NCBI GenBank assembly: GCA_037179385.1
Contig: CM074188.1
Location: forward strand, 19,733,318-19,797,317
Length of the DNA: 64,000 nt
Source of the DNA: Holothuria scabra
Lineage: Eukaryota; Echinodermata; Holothuroidea; Aspidochirotida; Holothuriidae
Direction: 5' to 3'
Numbering within the stretch: the stretch's first letter is position 1; every line of letters begins with the position of its first letter. The position numbers were made by a program, and so were the translations under genes. The notes under the pieces are model-generated. The model had not been told where the DNA came from. It was given only the letters and a program-made list of their open reading frames with translations, and searched no databases. This document shows, piece by piece, positions 11,514 to 22,959 of the stretch.

Positions 11514-11783
11514 TCAAAGGGCAAAAGCATTCTACCTAAACTTACTTCGAAACAACAGCCAAATCTCACAATACGCTCCTTATTCCTCTTCCAAGTAGGC
11601 TTTCATGATGTTTCAAGTCTTACTTATTGCGTATTTCATGTAGACCAACCAGCTGATCAGTTACTCCATGTAAATTTCTCATTTGAGGAGGAAAATTTTG
11701 TCCCATGATTCATAAGAACCATTCCTGGAATAAGATGGTCTAGTACACTAATTCACGTTGAAGTGACTGCGTTTTCCCTTTAA
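11514..11783. mobile_element. TTAA-flanked MITE, family A, decayed copy
   Basis: The ends resemble the 25501-25760 copy (AAAGGGCAAAAGCA at left; AGTGACTGCGTTTTCCC plus TTAA at 11780-11783), and the interior AAATCTCACAATACGCTCC matches that family. The left flank is TCAA rather than TTAA, consistent with age. Confidence 0.5.
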
Positions 11784-14029
11784 CTAACCAATCTCTTAAC
11801 CTCTGCCTCTTTAGGTCTGTCTAAAGGCTGGCTGAAAATTACAGATATAACTTCAGTATTGTAATGAAGACATTAGCCAAAAGGCCGAGATTGCATTAGA
11901 CCACCCATAGACGTTTACTTCGTTGTGCATATTAGAAAATATTGTACATTACTGAATTCCTTCTTTTACCTACAGTAAGTAGGCCTATTTATAGATGTAA
12001 TGAATGGTAACTTTATTGAGGGAAAGTATTTAGTATCTTTCTAGGGACACTTCATATATGCCATTTAAGTATGTCATTTCTTTACAAACTCTCTCTCTCT
12101 CTCTTATACTTATCCTAGCGTTAATCACCCCCACTAGCGAAATTTCACCAGGGGATCCATTGACATAAAACAATTATTGGAATTACAGTTTTTTCCAACC
12201 ACAAAGCTAGGATTATGCCAATTTTTGATGTATTGACAACAGTTGATAATAATGGTTCTCAGATACTTTCACAGGGAAACAAATTCGTTTAACCCTTTAT
12301 TGGATGCACCCAGGGCATAAAAATAAGGGTTCTTGTTCAGTTGATACTTTAATGAAGTACGGTAATAAACTGTTTACTCTTAGATCGCCACGCACAAAGC
12401 TAAAGATCAAGCAAACGGTATGGTTACTGTAGTTGAAGTTGTGACCTAATTTAATAGACCCGTACGGAAATGTATGAAGCAAAGCTAGCTTCAGCTTTCC
12501 TGGAAGTTGTGTATTTTACTAGACTTTTCCTAAAGACGATGCAGAGCAGGGAATGAACGTTCGCCGGGAAGTCAGATATATTTGAGGAAATGTCAAAAGT
12601 AGCATCACAACGATTTCACTAATCGATAAAAGTATTCATGAAGAAGAACACAATTAAGAAGTAATTGAGAACATTATTACAGTGACGGGTAACTTTCACT
12701 TTCACAAACTTCCGGGGAAGTTCTGTTATCATAATAAATCCCTAGCTTTGCTTTGAAAGGAAACAAAACTAACCAGCTTGGATGTTTTTATTCATAGAAA
12801 CCCCCCACTGTACAAATTTTATTGAACTTATTCATATTCATATTAAAAAACGCAATTCCAATAATGGTGTAAGTCTTTCCTGTCATTCGCTTTTACAATT
12901 AGCCGAACAGTTTCTATACAAACTTACACAAGCTTTGTGAAACGTTATAAAAGGGTCAGTGGGTCAATAAGATTGGATGGGAATGATCAGGTTTCAAAAT
13001 TGATGGACTTTGAATAAAATGCTTAAGAGGTTAAATTGAAACTACCACAATACCTCTAACAAACCCGCAATTTATCTTTGATACATATAAAAATAGTGGT
13101 CACTTCAAGGGGGCATACAAATTAAAGGGTGAATGTCGACCCCACCGTGTAGTTTAGAGTAGATGTTTTACCACATCGACGACAGTGTTCACTACTGCTA
13201 TACGATGACGTAACCAGAGAGGGCTAAATTATAAAGAGAAAGGGGAATATAGGATATGGATGGATAATGAAGAAAGAATTAAACTGAAACAGCAGAAAGG
13301 AAAAATGAGACAAGAAATAGGCAAAAAATAAAAACACTTGAAAGAAAGGAAAACAGCATTGCAAATAGGTCTGCCCACTTACAGCATGGAAGTACTACCT
13401 CGCTCCGCGGTACAGTAGTACTTTGAGTCTTGGAGTGCGGATGAGTGTTGAAGCACAACTATGCAGCCTGTACCTAGTTTGGCTATATTACTGGGGCCAA
13501 TATTGTCAAAACATTCTGTGTGAGTTCACTACAATTAGGAACACAAGTAGTATACAAGTAGTTTAGGTATGTAAAAGGCATTGCTGACCAGCCACAGGTA
13601 AAAAGTGTAGTTTGAGTTTAAGTAAATGTGTACTGTTTGAATCAGTGTCGATCAGATTGCAATTGTCAACTGTTTTGGGGGTCATGCTAAATTTGAACAT
13701 GGTTCTATGTACAACACGTTAAGAAAGATGCGAGTCATGTAGCATCCTCAAGTTTAAATAACACATTATCGTAACATAAACCGGAATTGGCATTATGTCA
13801 ATGACGTGTTCAACTATATCTCCGTCACAATGGACCGAACTTCCATGATGGTTCAAGTTTGAAACACATGTAGGCCTATTGGCTAGTCAAACTTGAGCCA
13901 AAATTTTTAATTTGAGTCATACCGAAACGTACCGGTTCGTGTCCCGCTTTAGCGGCTAGTAAGATTATGCACAGTTCACACAATACACAAGCTATACTAC
14001 CATAACCAACGGAGCAGCATTTGACTTGA
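11784..14029. other. Non-coding stretch, nothing recognised
   Basis: AT-rich sequence with a short CT run at 12095-12113. No splice-bounded coding segment or RNA gene was recognised. Confidence 0.5.
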
Positions 14030-15219
14030 CAGTGCTGTAGTACTCGAGACAGTTTTTCGGTATCGGAAACGGCATAGACATCGACATCCTGTGGTATCGG
14101 TCTCGGACCCTTACGGTCTCGGAAACTTTTCTGGTTTGTCTTCGAGACCAGCCAATATTAGTTTTTTAAATAAATAAATAAGTAAATAAAAAATCAAAAT
14201 AAATAATTTATTTTAAATTGTAAGATACATAGATACCTTTATTTTATTTACTTTTTATGTGAGTAAGGTGCTTAATTGTTGTCCATTTCATACACTATGT
14301 TAATGTGGGTTAGACTTTCTTTGGTGAGCTAACGAGTGGGTCTTTTACTTGGTCAACCAGTCAGTTTAGAGAGTATTATCAGGTGAGGAGAAGGAGGGGT
14401 CCCATCCAAGTTTCCACTATTGTCAAATACACTCATCGCAGGAACCGGAGCGGGACATCTGTCCTGCTAGGAGCTAGATGACAACAACCAGGAGACAGCT
14501 GGTCAAGTAATTTGACTTAGGCGTGTCTGTCCACTTGACACTATAGTCCACTACAATTCTGGTAGGAATTCTACGATTCTTCAGTCTGTTCTCCCTTCCT
14601 CAGCACCCGTGGGAAAGATCGTTAGTAGGGGTGGCATAATCATTCGTCCATATCCAGCACTTATTTCTGCAGACATGGTTTCAACACTCATGTTCCTCAA
14701 TTAAGTGCAATGAAGGCATTCTCACGATTCTTTGAACTGCGAGTAGTCCCTGCCTCCATCTGGTCCAACCAAAAACTTGACCTTAGCTACGTAGCATTTT
14801 TCTCTGGGTGGACAAACTCACCTTGGCATTAAGCTAATCGGCACCAAATTCACAACACTATACACTTTTAGCATAAACTGACTACAATTTAAAAAGAATT
14901 ACTACATTCGAAAAATACTTAATTATGCTAAGTTATTGCTTATGTTAACTATGTGTAGCATGTAATAAAAGAAAACATGTACACATTGTAGCACCCTCTT
15001 GGTGGTATATGGAGCTTTTGGAGCTTAGGGTAATAAAGTCTCGTGAAAAAAGTACCGTATTCAGAGTGTTTGTGCAGTATATTTTCCCAGGCATGTAACA
15101 TGCATATTCGGTCTCGGTCCCGGACCTTGTTGGTCTCTGTCTCGAAATTCTGCTCGAGGTCTCAGTCTCGACACCTTCTAGTCTCGATCTCGGATATGCT
15201 GGCATCGCCTGCAGCATTA
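14030..15219. mobile_element. Probable decayed hAT-like element with TCTCG-rich ends
   Basis: The left end begins CAGTGCTGTAGTACTCGAGA and is followed by repeated GGTCTCGG/TCTCGGA motifs. The right end carries the same motifs in opposite orientation (GGTCTCGGTCCCGG, CGATCTCGGATATGC) and closes with a partial inverse, TGCAGCATTA. CAG-starting ends rich in such subterminal repeats fit hAT elements, but no clear 8-bp duplication is visible, so the boundaries are approximate. The interior is AT-rich, with an A/T-only run near 14161-14215 and no transposase. Confidence 0.45.
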
Positions 15220-16640
15220 CTATGGTATTTGATCATGTAACATAGTGGACCTGGTATGTGTGTAACTTTAGAACTTTGTTTTCCTTATCCTCCTGTGAGA
15301 TAATTCCTGTCATTACTAAATTACACGTCCGAAACTCTCAGAATTCTAGTAGGTCTAATCCGTCCCTTTCAAGTGCAGTGCGGCATACGCAGAGAATCAA
15401 TTGAGGGCTATTGTATAACCCATGTTCATTTATATCATATTGTGGCACTCAATTCAATAATTCTATGACTGTAGGCACCAAACGAGCAGCTCGACCGACG
15501 CTCATTGAGAACTTGAGTCTCATTCAAGTAGTTCTACATCAAAGTAATGAGCAGTCGTGCTACAGGCAATGGTATACTTTTGAACCAGATTTTACTTCTT
15601 TTTCTCGTTGTCAGAACAGGGTCATGGTTTGTTCAATTTTACGTTGATGGCAGATGAAATTACATTGATTACATAAACTATGTCCTACAGGTTAGTATGG
15701 GACCTTTCACCAACATTTCGTCTCATTATGTTATAAAGTAGGCCTATAAACCTCAGTGGAACTTGACCCAATTAAGATGATAATCACAAACGATTGAACG
15801 GTTTGATGCTTTTATTGGCTGAGTGAATTTCGGATACAAATTGCGAAGGGTCTTGGCAGACTAATACAGTACCATGGAGATTTTACTTAGAATTAAATTC
15901 CTTCGAAATATCCGACTCTTTCTCACGTTTATTAGGGCACATTTATTTCGATAGCCCTCCGCATGACTAGGTTATGCCGTCCCCAAAGAAAACAAGGTCT
16001 CTGATTGGTGGAAAAATTAGGAACCAAATATGACCAAGACCAAACTCTGCCTCTTGGCCACAGGATAGGCCTACAGTCGTGGATGTACACAATACAGTAG
16101 TGTGGTTGAGGGGCACGTTTGGAATGAGGTTCTACTTGCTAATTTGTTGAAACATGTTTCAGTCTGAGTGAGGAAAGTCGTTATGATGGACATATACACC
16201 GAGTACCGAGTATACTCAGAGGCGTCCCCACAGAGAAACCTTCCCCCATGAAATTCGAATTTACAAAATTAGCAAAATGTTTTACGAAAAATGCCCCTTG
16301 AAAGTATGCTATTGATTTTTAGTATTTTCATTGATTAAAAGGTTCCTGAAACATATTCCAGAGACCAAAATTTGAGAGAGAAACAAACAATTGAATCGAA
16401 AATAGAGAAATAGTGTAAAAGGCCCCATTCGGTAGAGATATTAAACAAACAAGAATTGCTAATCTTGTTTCTTATTTTGGAAATACAGAAATGTAGGCGA
16501 AATATGAGTCATGAAATTATGAGAAAACAAAATGTGTTACAGTAGCTTTGAGCTTAGACGTAAAAGCACCTCCCTGGTAAAAGGCACAATACGGGAGCAC
16601 ATGTATCGGCAGTGAAGGCTGACCATCAAAGTAGGTGATA
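15220..16640. other. Non-coding stretch, nothing recognised
   Basis: No exon, RNA gene or bounded repeat was recognised. Scattered AGGCCTA strings occur (15739, 16068). Confidence 0.5.
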
Positions 16641-16646
16641 AACAGT

Positions 16647-17879
16647 CAGGCGCGGATCCAAGGGGGGCTTTAACGGCTTCAGACCTCCCCCCTTTTTTCA
16701 CGACACAAATCCAAATACACGAACCTCGTATGATATTGAGTCCGAGTGAATAATCAAAAGGGAGGGACCCATCCCCTAGGCTCCTTCCACGGCCGGCATG
16801 GACGTACGAGACAGGGACAGGGAGCGGAGGGTGTTCAGTTGCGGTGAGAAATAGTTTGCCATTTATCATGAAAGAGATGTTAGGGGGAAAATAATAAACA
16901 GACATTAGTTCGAGCAGCCACAGACAATTTTACCAATTCAGCGGATCTTTAATTTAGCCAAGAGTCACAACAGTGCAGTAGTAGCATATTTCAATTCCGT
17001 TGTTTATTTTCCTCGAAAAGAATCAAGACCATTTAATATAATAGTGGTAGTAATTTTCTGATCACGTAGCATGTTCCTGATTGTTTTTCTTATTGCAAAC
17101 GAAAGCTAAACTTATAGACTGTGTGTTTAGATTCTCTTAACAAGCATGAAAACGCAATTTTGGCAATTTGAGGGGTCGCGATCATTTTCAAATTTTTTTC
17201 TACGTTTCGCACCAACTAATGGTGGCGCTCCGCTCAGAGTCTTTCGGGCAAAATTACATTTTTCGGTCAAAGTATTTTTTCATAATCACTAATCACTTTG
17301 CAGTTCGCGAACATATTTTGAATTGAGCATTTTATTAAGCAAGACAGCGACTGCTTAGATTCTTCGTATGAGTCTGGCTGGAAAATGCTATTTCCGGCCA
17401 TCTGAGAGTCTGATTTTTTAAAATTTTCTCTACGCTCCGTGCCAACCAATGATGACGCTCCGCTTAGATAACCTTTATGGCAGAGTAAAATTTTATGGCC
17501 AAGAAAAAACCGAAAACTAAAATGCCCCAAAAAGTATGCAAATTTAATGACAAGTTTCACTTCGAAAGGTAGCGTAAATGGTATAAGACTGCTTGTAAAG
17601 CCACAGAAATTTCAGTTTTATCCTCATGAACCATCACCATTCAACTTTAAACACTATTCCCGTCAAAGTCGAAAATAAGGCACCATTTTGCATCTAGGCC
17701 CCTTGAAAACGCCAAAAATTTTCAAAGGGGAGGGGAACACGACCTCCCCTTGAATCCCTCTCCCGGACCGGCGATCACTGAAAGTACTACATGTCTCCCT
17801 TCAGAGAAATCTTGCGTATGCCACTGGTACGTCCCCATTAACCCCCACCCCCTTTCGGAAATGTCTGACTCCACGCCTG
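16647..17879. mobile_element. Terminal-inverted-repeat element, about 1.2 kb, with GC-rich modules
   Basis: The ends CAGGCGCGGATCC and the inverse GGAGTCAGAC...CGCCTG lie inside the 6-bp direct repeat AACAGT (16641-16646 and 17880-17885). Ends starting CAG suggest a hAT relative, though a full 8-bp duplication is not visible. The interior holds two copies of a module ending in GCGCTCCGCTCAGA or GACGCTCCGCTTAGA (about 17165-17245 and 17385-17475). The same module recurs at 26.0-26.3 kb and 31.76-31.89 kb. No coding region is supported. Confidence 0.6.
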
Positions 17880-18054
17880 AACAGTTTAGGGGCTAACGAC
17901 CCAGTGGTGTAAAGAGTGAAACCTAGAAAGATTCCAGCAGGTCCTTCTTTAGCATGCAGACTAAATAGTTGTATACAGTATGTTCATATTGAAGAATAGA
18001 TTCTATTCTTTTGTAATTCTCTACCTGCTCCTCCACAGAATCATAGTGCCATAG

Positions 18055-19204
18055 TTTATTGTTTATTGTTTATTGTTTATTTTTTTTTTCAACTGTACTA
18101 CATGCAAACGTACATTCATTATCATTATTATTATGATACAATACGAAATAATATTTACAAGAAACGTGAGTATGAAGACAGTAGAAAAGGAACCAGATGA
18201 AGCTTGCAAGCTTTTCTAGTCTGGCCCTAATAACTGAGATGTTCTTAATTGCTTACACAACTAGAATATATAAATACGAATATGACTCCTATAACATTTA
18301 CATGATTGTATACAAAGAATTGCTGCTAGTTTGATGCTTACTTTTCGCCAGATTTTTAATTATTTATTTATTTGATTATTTATTTATTTTTTTTTTTTGC
18401 CAGATAAAATTAATTATCCACATACAATAACAAGAAGGATTTCTTTAAGTACTTCTTGAATAGATTAAGGTTAGGGGCATTTCTTATGCTAATGTCAAGA
18501 GAGTTCCAGAGAGATACCCCGCTACTTCTCACGTGAGAGTGCGCAAACATTGTCCTAGTATATGGCTGGAGAAGATTATCTCTTCTTCTTGTTGGATAGT
18601 TGTGATGACAACTATTAAGGTTGAAAAAGGAATGGAAATCAGGAGGGAGTTGACCGCTGTTGTGCCTATACAAAAGAACGCCTAACTGGTAATTGTAGTG
18701 GTCCTTTAGAGTTAGAATATTATAATGGTGAAAAAGTGGAAGAGAATGAGTGTATGGTGAAGCTTTTGATATAGTTCGTACAGCCCTCTTTTGAAGAATA
18801 AAAAGCTTGTCTGTATATGTTGGCAAGGCATTACCCCATAATAAAATACTATAAGTAAGGTGTGGTAAAATTAATGCATTATAGATAGTTAACAAGGAAC
18901 AACTAGGAATATAATGTTTTAGTCTATTCATAACACCGACGATTTTAGAAACGGATTTAGTAACGTTATGAATGTGATCCTGCCATGTAAGTTTATTATC
19001 AATTGTAACCCCTAAGAACTTAGTAGAATTTTCACTACTTATGATGGTGTTCTTAAAATTTATAGTAAAACGTGCAGTGTCACCTTTCATATTATTAAAA
19101 ACCAATAATTTAGTTTTACTTATATTTAAAGATAACTTGTTTGACGCTAACCATTCAGAAACATTGTGGGAGTGGGAGTGCTCCAATTGCCGTTTGCTAA
19201 ACAT
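18055..19204 (-). mobile_element. 5'-truncated LINE (Jockey/CR1-like) with TTTATTG-repeat tail
   Basis: The unit comprises an intact C-terminal reverse-transcriptase frame (18410-19204), a 320-bp 3' untranslated part and, on the minus strand, a terminal run of CAATAAA repeats (18055-18089). The 3' part contains a palindromic AAGCTTGCAAGCTT near 18200. Truncation at the 5' side, just before the SEWLASNKLS motif, and a simple-repeat tail are typical of target-primed insertion of Jockey/CR1-type LINEs. No target duplication was identified. Confidence 0.85.
18410..19204 (-). CDS. Reverse transcriptase C-terminal fragment of a non-LTR retrotransposon
   Basis: The 264-residue frame matches the C-terminal part of Jockey/CR1-type RNA-directed DNA polymerases: SEWLASNKLSLNISKTK (about residues 17-33), FLGVTIDNKLTW (64-75), the thumb-like stretch with YNALILPHLTYSILLWGNA, then LQKRAVRTI and a tail with PTRRR and SLWNSL. 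The catalytic palm motif with the two aspartates would lie upstream and is missing, so the fragment cannot be enzymatically active. The start is simply the first Met after the truncation and is not a true initiation site. Absence of stops or frameshifts over 265 codons suggests a young insertion. The product, if any, would act on LINE RNA; host function is not expected. Confidence 0.88.
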   Translation of the reverse strand: MFSKRQLEHSHSHNVSEWLASNKLSLNISKTKLLVFNNMKGDTARFTINFKNTIISSENSTKFLGVTIDNKLTWQDHIHNVTKSVSKIVGVMNRLKHYIPSCSLLTIYNALILPHLTYSILLWGNALPTYTDKLFILQKRAVRTISKASPYTHSLPLFHHYNILTLKDHYNYQLGVLLYRHNSGQLPPDFHSFFNLNSCHHNYPTRRRDNLLQPYTRTMFAHSHVRSSGVSLWNSLDISIRNAPNLNLFKKYLKKSFLLLYVDN

Positions 19205-20079
19205 GGAAAATAGATAGCGGAAACTTCATCAACTTAAGGAGAGACTGTGCACAGTACCATTTCTGGCAATCTGAAAGGTATTTTAGCCAAAATTTTCTCT
19301 GTGCCCCACCATTTGAATACCTCCCCAAGTCCCCCAAATGAAAACTGGGTGTAATGGGTGTACTGTAAGTATCCCCACTCCTCCCTTTTCTCGGAGCAAA
19401 ACTTCACAGCGCCCACAAAAGAAAAGTTCCTGCAACCTTTGGAACTCCATTAGTTACCGGTACAAAGTAACCTGTCTCCATAGGCCTATTTAACATGCAT
19501 GTAGATTATATGATGTGGCCCGTAACCAGACAAGGTACCAGTAACGTATCAGTGAGATAATTTTTGAGGGGTGTGGTGGGGCGGCGATCGAAGTCTACGG
19601 GTTCCATACATTCATTCGTTCACATTTCCGGGGACGTAAATGTCCTTAACGGGAAGCTCCTTCCTCTTCGGGTTCCGCATAGCATATGCATTCGAAACAA
19701 GCGGTTCTTTCAGAAATCTTCTTTAGGATTAGCCTATGTGTCCTGCCCAATTGCAAGATGACAAGCCGCTATATTCAACTTTAGTACTAAATCCAAACGT
19801 TACCGGCTACTGTACGCTATCCGCACGTCACACATAAATGGGACTGACAAGGACGGTATCTGCCAGATGCAGGTTCATAAAAGTCCATTCTTCAATATTG
19901 GTTTTGATTTTTATTATTGTTTTTCGTCCCTAATCATGCTATATATCTCATTAAGAAAATTGACCCTAAATAAGAAGCCTCAACAAGTATAAAATCACAA
20001 GGCCAAAAAAGACCTGTTGTGAAACTACGAAGGTTAATAAGAATATCAGTTCCGTGGTTTGGCTGCTTTGTGCGGAGCG
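19205..20079. other. Non-coding stretch, nothing recognised
   Basis: No exon for the minus-strand START-like gene was found here. A short segment near 19270-19310 (AAAATTTTCTCTGTGCC) weakly resembles the module of the 16.6-17.9 kb element. Confidence 0.45.
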
Positions 20080-20236
20080 AGACAGGGAATAATTTAGCAT
20101 TCGAATTTTTCATAGCAGTTTTGAAGATTTTTGAGGTCTTTCTCACATTGTTTGTGAAAATGCAAAGGTCATGCACACAAAAATTGCTACACAAGTTTTA
20201 ATTGTGTAGCAACTTGGCCTGTTTGTGTATCAAACA
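20080..20236 (+). repeat. Dispersed repeat, copy 1 (partner at 52979-53142)
   Basis: About 155 bp starting GACAGGGAATAATTTAGCAT and including ATTTTTGAGGTCTTTCTCAC, AATGCAAAGGTCATGCACAC and TGCTACACAA is closely matched, in the same orientation, at 52979-53142. It has no coding capacity and no inverted ends; the family is not recognised. Confidence 0.75.
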
Positions 20237-20603
20237 GTTAACCTGTATTGATCCCCCTATTCATGCAGACGCATGCAGTATCGACCAAATCAGTCTGAGG
20301 GGCTTACATAGATGGAGGTTAAAAAATCCCCGTTCTTACTCATCGACGCCGCAGTTGTCATTCAAAAACAAAAAAGAAAACAAACACAAGAAGTTAACCT
20401 CGTAAGCATATAAAATACGGCTGTAATAAGTGTGGCCCCCCCACCTACACGCGCGCGACCTTGACGAAATGTGTAGGCGACGTAGGCTCCAATATGCGCT
20501 TTCCTCTCGACGAGGTTAGTAACATAGTCAACATGAATGGATGGAAGCAGGCTTAGCAGGATGATAGTTTGAAAGCGAAAGAGTTGAAGTAGCTCAAACT
20601 TAC
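20237..20603 (-). other. Start of intron 1 of the START-like gene
   Basis: The intron begins with a consensus GTAAGT donor (20598-20603 on the minus strand). Further exons were searched for by eye down to position 1 and not found, so the intron is long or the remaining exons are too short or diverged to recognise. Confidence 0.45.
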
Positions 20604-20918
20604 CGACGCTTTGGCAACTTTCCAGTCCGTGGACTTGTAAATGTTGTAAGCTTTCTTAGCAATTATGTCAGCTTCTTCTTTATAGTCCATCCTGAACTCT
20701 GGTGAATCAATGGAGTTAAACTCAGTTGGCGGGAAACTTTTATAAGGATCCTTGGATGCGGGTCGTTCTCGTCTGTTTGTTGCGAATGCGAGGGTAGTAA
20801 AACGAAAACCCGTCTGTTCGTGAGGCTCGCTCCCTCCTCTCTGCGAGTTGACAAATCGTACAGCACACACCCCTACACTGCAAATAATAGTGGATTTCAC
20901 CAGCAGCCGGCTAAACAT
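20604..20918 (-). CDS. First coding exon of a probable START-domain lipid-transfer protein
   Basis: This exon encodes 105 residues from the Met at 20918 to a consensus donor (AAAGCGTCG then GTAAGT) that leaves phase 0. Residues 1-24 form a hydrophobic leader with basic residues (begins MFSRLLVKSTIICSVGVCAV), compatible with a mitochondrial presequence or signal anchor. Residues 30-75 are polar and probably disordered. The last 30 residues (EEADIIAKKAYNIYKSTDWK, then VAKAS) resemble the opening helix of START domains, which typically carry a Trp-Lys/Arg pair followed by acidic residues; STARD4 and StAR/STARD3 are the closest by memory. If right, it would bind sterol or lipid. This is a tentative family call from one helix; the exon itself is better supported by its base composition and splice site. 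The upstream side is relatively CpG-rich, consistent with a promoter. Confidence 0.5.
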
Positions 20919-21350
20919 TATCTATGACTCACGCAGGCAATTGGTCGGTATTATAACTGTCTGTTCCGTTTCCAAGGCCTGGAAGACTCACCGCGCATGA
21001 GTCAAACTACTTTTCAAGACACACAGTAACTCATTCAGTCGTTTTCATCGTCTCGTTCGAACAACTGCGATTAGGTTGTATTACGTTGCCTATCGCCTCT
21101 CTCAACGGCTCACAATGTTCGCGATCGCATCCACACACAACAAAATCGGATGAACGAACTTGGAATTCGAAATCGAGAGTTCCGTCAACAGACAGACTAC
21201 GGAGCGGCGTCTCAGCAGTTCCAACGCGGGAAACCATGTAGGTTTAGATTCTGGACGGTTCAAGCCAGCGGCACCGCAGGAACGCTGTAGCAGAAGCCTG
21301 TACGTAGTAGAGTCTACTTTAATGAAGCGATCATTCTGTACGTAGTTCTC
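20919..21350 (-). promoter_or_regulatory. Candidate promoter region of the START-like gene
   Basis: The DNA directly upstream of the first exon is richer in CpG than its surroundings (for example TTCGCGATCGC near 21118). On the minus strand it carries a CCAAT box (20940-20944 area) and two AP-1-like sites, TGACTCA-type at 20925-20931 and 20997-21003. No transcription start can be fixed; a TATA-like ATAAT near 20952 sits too close to the start codon to be convincing. Confidence 0.25.
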
Positions 21351-22516
21351 TGCATGACCCTGACGTTTTTTTTTCAGACTTGTCCAACCTTTTGCTCTCT
21401 AAACACACCCTCACGATCTGTGGTGAACTTTGGCTCTTTCCTTCCGCATAAACACATAATCAGATCCTGTAGTGTATGACATGTGTAATCAACCACGTGT
21501 CACAGGTAGCTATTAAACACGAGCCACAAAAGGTTTTCATTCGGCGCAAACCTTTCCTCCTTTTGACTATAAATTGAAATGAAAGTACATGAGTTTACAC
21601 CAGTTACGCTTTAATGTCAAAAGGTAGGTTTCAATTTCAATTCAGGACTGCAAGCCCTTCACGCAAAGTACAAGTAAGCCTAAATCAGTCAGCTCCGTGA
21701 CGTGGTCACGAGTTAAGTTCAGTAGTACAAGCCACGGTTTATGGTTAGTAGAGAAGGACTGCCCCTCATAAGTTCGTAAATTTCGATTTTCGGCAAATTT
21801 TGCTTCCAAGGCTGGTCTAACTAGGACCGCAACAAGTTACAAACAACTCGCTGGTTCAATAAACTCTCGAACTTTACCCACTGTCAAGTAAACTGCAACA
21901 AAGGGAATGACACAATGAAAAGGAACAAATAACACACAATAATACAGCTACAATTGATCGAATCACGACGAAGACCCTGCCTTTTGTAACCAGGCTCGCC
22001 GAAAAACGGGGTTTCTTAATTCATAAAAACGGGGTTATGATGGTGTAACTTCCCTTTTTCACAGAAACAAAGCAACTAAATCGGCACAAAATCAAGAAAG
22101 AATTGATGCTGATGATTCACCCATACAGTTTATGACTGTGTCACACCTTAGAAAGGTATACAAGGGAATATAGAAGAGGAAAATGACCCAGCAGAGGGCG
22201 GTGAGACCTGAACATATTAACGACGGTCAAGGCCACATCTAGTGTGATGACTGCTAATTACGATAACAAAGTGAATGCAATTTGTTGTGCATTGGAAGCA
22301 CTCCTGGTTTCACTGGCTCGGTTGCCATGACAGGGAGTCTCAAAAGGCTGATTACAAATTAGTACAACCATCTGTCGTCCCGAAGGAATTATTGTAGGCT
22401 ACATTGCCCGGTATAATCCGAGAGACTGGAGGTAAACAGGTGTTATTTAGTAAAATGTGTTTTGGAAAATAGGAAATGTTCTGCCCGTCATATTCCAGTC
22501 TTTGACGTTTGTTTCA
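21351..22516. other. Non-coding stretch, nothing recognised
   Basis: No divergent gene was found on the plus strand opposite the START-like promoter. The plus-strand ORF at 21160-21345 shows no family features and no good donor. Confidence 0.45.
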
Positions 22517-22550
22517 ATTAAGCTTCTGACTGGCCAGTCAGAGGCTTAAT
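22517..22550. repeat. 34-nt near-perfect palindrome
   Basis: The core CTGACTGGCCAGTCAG (22526-22541) is a perfect 16-bp palindrome, flanked by ATTAAGCTT and AGGCTTAAT, which extend it with one mismatched pair. It could form a cruciform, or be the fused ends of an almost completely deleted TTAA-type element. Confidence 0.8.
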
Positions 22551-22959
22551 CACATTTATAAAATGTTGGTAAGGCAGATAGACTAGGCTCGAAACATACG
22601 TAAGCTGCTATTATTATATCTTACTTGAATTTTCTACAATTCTGTGTAGATTCGGAGTCAAGTTGATTTCCTTTTTACTATGCAGAGTGCTTATGACAAG
22701 CAGATCGGTAACGGCTCTAGTTTGTGCCACCAACTGACCAACGATGCATCCATTCTATGATCTTGTCCCCCAAGGAAAGTTGTATTATCACTCCCAATTA
22801 ACCAAAAGTAACGCCCTGTGTATGTCCAACTTGAAAGTGTCATCATGAGGAGGACCCTGCTCTATAGTCAGTCAAGGGGACAGGACGGTACCCGAAAAGA
22901 ATGTCGCGTTATCAAATAAGTTAGTATATTGGCTGATCGTATGCCTACTTTTCCCTTAA

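Noticed and set aside
21160..21345. Plus-strand ORF opposite the START-like promoter as a divergent gene
   Set aside because: No donor, no recognisable motif, and it lies in CpG-rich DNA where chance ORFs are longer.
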